From contig NZ_NEGK01000002.1 of NCBI RefSeq assembly GCF_002135435.1, positions 352,479-416,478 of the forward strand: a stretch of 64,000 nucleotides of DNA. Reading direction: 5' to 3'. The stretch comes from Acinetobacter sp. ANC 3813. Lineage in GTDB: Bacteria; Pseudomonadota; Gammaproteobacteria; Pseudomonadales; Moraxellaceae. The translations under genes and the position numbers were made by a program. This document shows positions 63,285-64,000 of the stretch, piece by piece. The notes beneath the pieces were generated by a model, which had not been told where the DNA came from, searched no databases, and saw only the letters and a program-made list of their open reading frames with translations. Each line of letters opens with the position of its first letter. Position 1 is the first letter of the stretch.

Positions 63285-64000
63285 TTAATTTGCGCTTTGC
63301 ATTTCTATTATTTTTTTTACTGTTCGTGCAGTCAGATCAGGACTTTCCAATGGAAACATATGCCCACCATCAACTATACTAAAATCAATGCCGTAATTTT
63401 TTTTCATTCCGTCAGGCAAGCCTTGCTTATAAAAAGGACTCTGCGCTGCAGTAATTAAATGCACAGGCACATTTGGCGCTTTACGCGGAGTACGCCACCA
63501 CCATGCTGGCACAGTTCGAAAAATATGCGCTTCCACTTGTTTAGGAATACTCAGCGTTACCCCGCCGCGCTGTTCATCAGTCTGAAGACCATGCGAAAAA
63601 TAATCATTAAAGCACTGTTCATCAAAACTTTTAAATAAGCGGTTATTGCGCAGTGCCGCATAGGCTTCTTCAAAACTTTGCCAATGATCATTCCGCTTTA
63701 AGGTCATGCCTGCTGGCGTAATCTTATCTACCGCTTTCAGCTTTAATTTCTGAATGCCTTCAAATATAAAAGATTTACCGCCAATCACAAAAGGCGGGTC
63801 CAATATAATTAATTGCGAAAACAAATCTGGGCGCTGGTATGCTGCCATTAAGCTAACCAAAGAGCCGAAAGAATGCCCCAAACCAATGACCTTCTGCTGC
63901 CCAAATTGTTTTTCAATATCATCAATGACTTGATTAACCAAATGCTTCCACGTGTAGGTCACAGGATATTCAGCACTCATACCAATCAATGGAATCGCTT
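63285..64000 (-). CDS. Alpha/beta hydrolase, N-terminus outside window
   Basis: Partial; the frame is open at the right edge. The nucleophile elbow is GLGHSFGSL with Ser, followed by LIILDPPFVIGG and a late His in FSIVDGGHMFPLES. The acid residue is probably within the ITAAQSPFYK strand region. A small soluble hydrolase of the alpha/beta-hydrolase_6 sort; substrate unknown. It converges on the fimbrial operon terminator. Confidence 0.85.
   Translation of the reverse strand, partial: AIPLIGMSAEYPVTYTWKHLVNQVIDDIEKQFGQQKVIGLGHSFGSLVSLMAAYQRPDLFSQLIILDPPFVIGGKSFIFEGIQKLKLKAVDKITPAGMTLKRNDHWQSFEEAYAALRNNRLFKSFDEQCFNDYFSHGLQTDEQRGGVTLSIPKQVEAHIFRTVPAWWWRTPRKAPNVPVHLITAAQSPFYKQGLPDGMKKNYGIDFSIVDGGHMFPLESPDLTARTVKKIIEMQSAN

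Overview
This window looks like chromosomal DNA of an Acinetobacter-type gammaproteobacterium (Moraxellaceae). The evidence is the moderate-to-low GC, the many lipoproteins with LAGC/LAAC lipoboxes, A+T-rich spacers, short perfect-stem terminators (AAAAAA-GCC...GGC-TTTTTT), and the gene content and order: dnaE-trmJ-cysE, kdsD-kdsC-lptC-lptA-lptB, pgaBCD, a desaturase/reductase/TetR unit and an archaic-type chaperone-usher locus. The species cannot be fixed from the sequence alone. No prophage, CRISPR array, rRNA operon or replication origin was seen.

Layout. 1-6.5 kb: 3' half of dnaE, trmJ overlapping cysE, then two lipoprotein genes (a TPR-like one and a large alpha/beta hydrolase). 6.5-14 kb: a heme-oxygenase-fold (TenA/PqqC/UndA-like) protein, a membrane diguanylate cyclase, mutS, the 7Fe ferredoxin fdxA, an M15-like lipoprotein peptidase and an O-methyltransferase. 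14-21.3 kb (minus strand): a double-domain universal stress protein, a hexapeptide acyltransferase, a YigZ protein, and a three-gene type I secretion system with 4-bp overlaps and no neighbouring substrate. 21.4-25 kb (minus strand): the LPS/LOS export and Kdo genes lptB, lptA, lptC, kdsC, kdsD. 25-27 kb: tRNA-Gly(GCC) with a near-consensus promoter, and a cysS whose 3' half carries an unusually A+T-rich patch.

27-38.5 kb: a TonB-dependent receptor, small unknown genes, a glutamine amidotransferase, a LysE-type exporter, YceI, a GNAT protein, a decayed lipoprotein pseudogene, transketolase and metK. 38.5-47.3 kb: an SMI1/KNR4-like protein containing an 11-copy GATGAA hexamer tract, an alanine-rich lipoprotein, a VIT-type transporter, a YeeE/TsuA-type transporter, a two-gene radical-SAM/DUF4130 putative DNA-repair pair, a nitronate monooxygenase-like enzyme and dusB. 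47.6-51.3 kb: pgaD, pgaC, pgaB of poly-N-acetylglucosamine synthesis, with the expected outer-membrane porin gene pgaA missing beside them. 51.8-56.8 kb: a DUF1615 lipoprotein overlapping a HAD phosphatase gene, then a fatty-acid desaturase with its ferredoxin reductase, divergent from a TetR regulator across a strong inverted repeat. 56.8-63 kb: an orphan LuxR-type response regulator, a truncated IS5-family element ending near an 18-bp inverted repeat, and a chaperone-usher fimbrial locus (two secreted subunits, chaperone, usher) with no adhesin gene after the usher. The window ends inside an alpha/beta hydrolase gene.

Most of the window is conserved housekeeping DNA. The unusual places are cysS (mosaic composition), the doubly broken lipoprotein gene at 33.9-34.5 kb, the hexamer tract at 38.7 kb, the pga operon without pgaA, and the accessory 56.8-63 kb segment. 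I did not find a convincing wholly new system. The best candidates for uncharacterised biology are the radical-SAM/DUF4130 pair, the minimal fimbrial locus with its unrecognised first subunit, and the stand-alone heme-oxygenase-fold protein.
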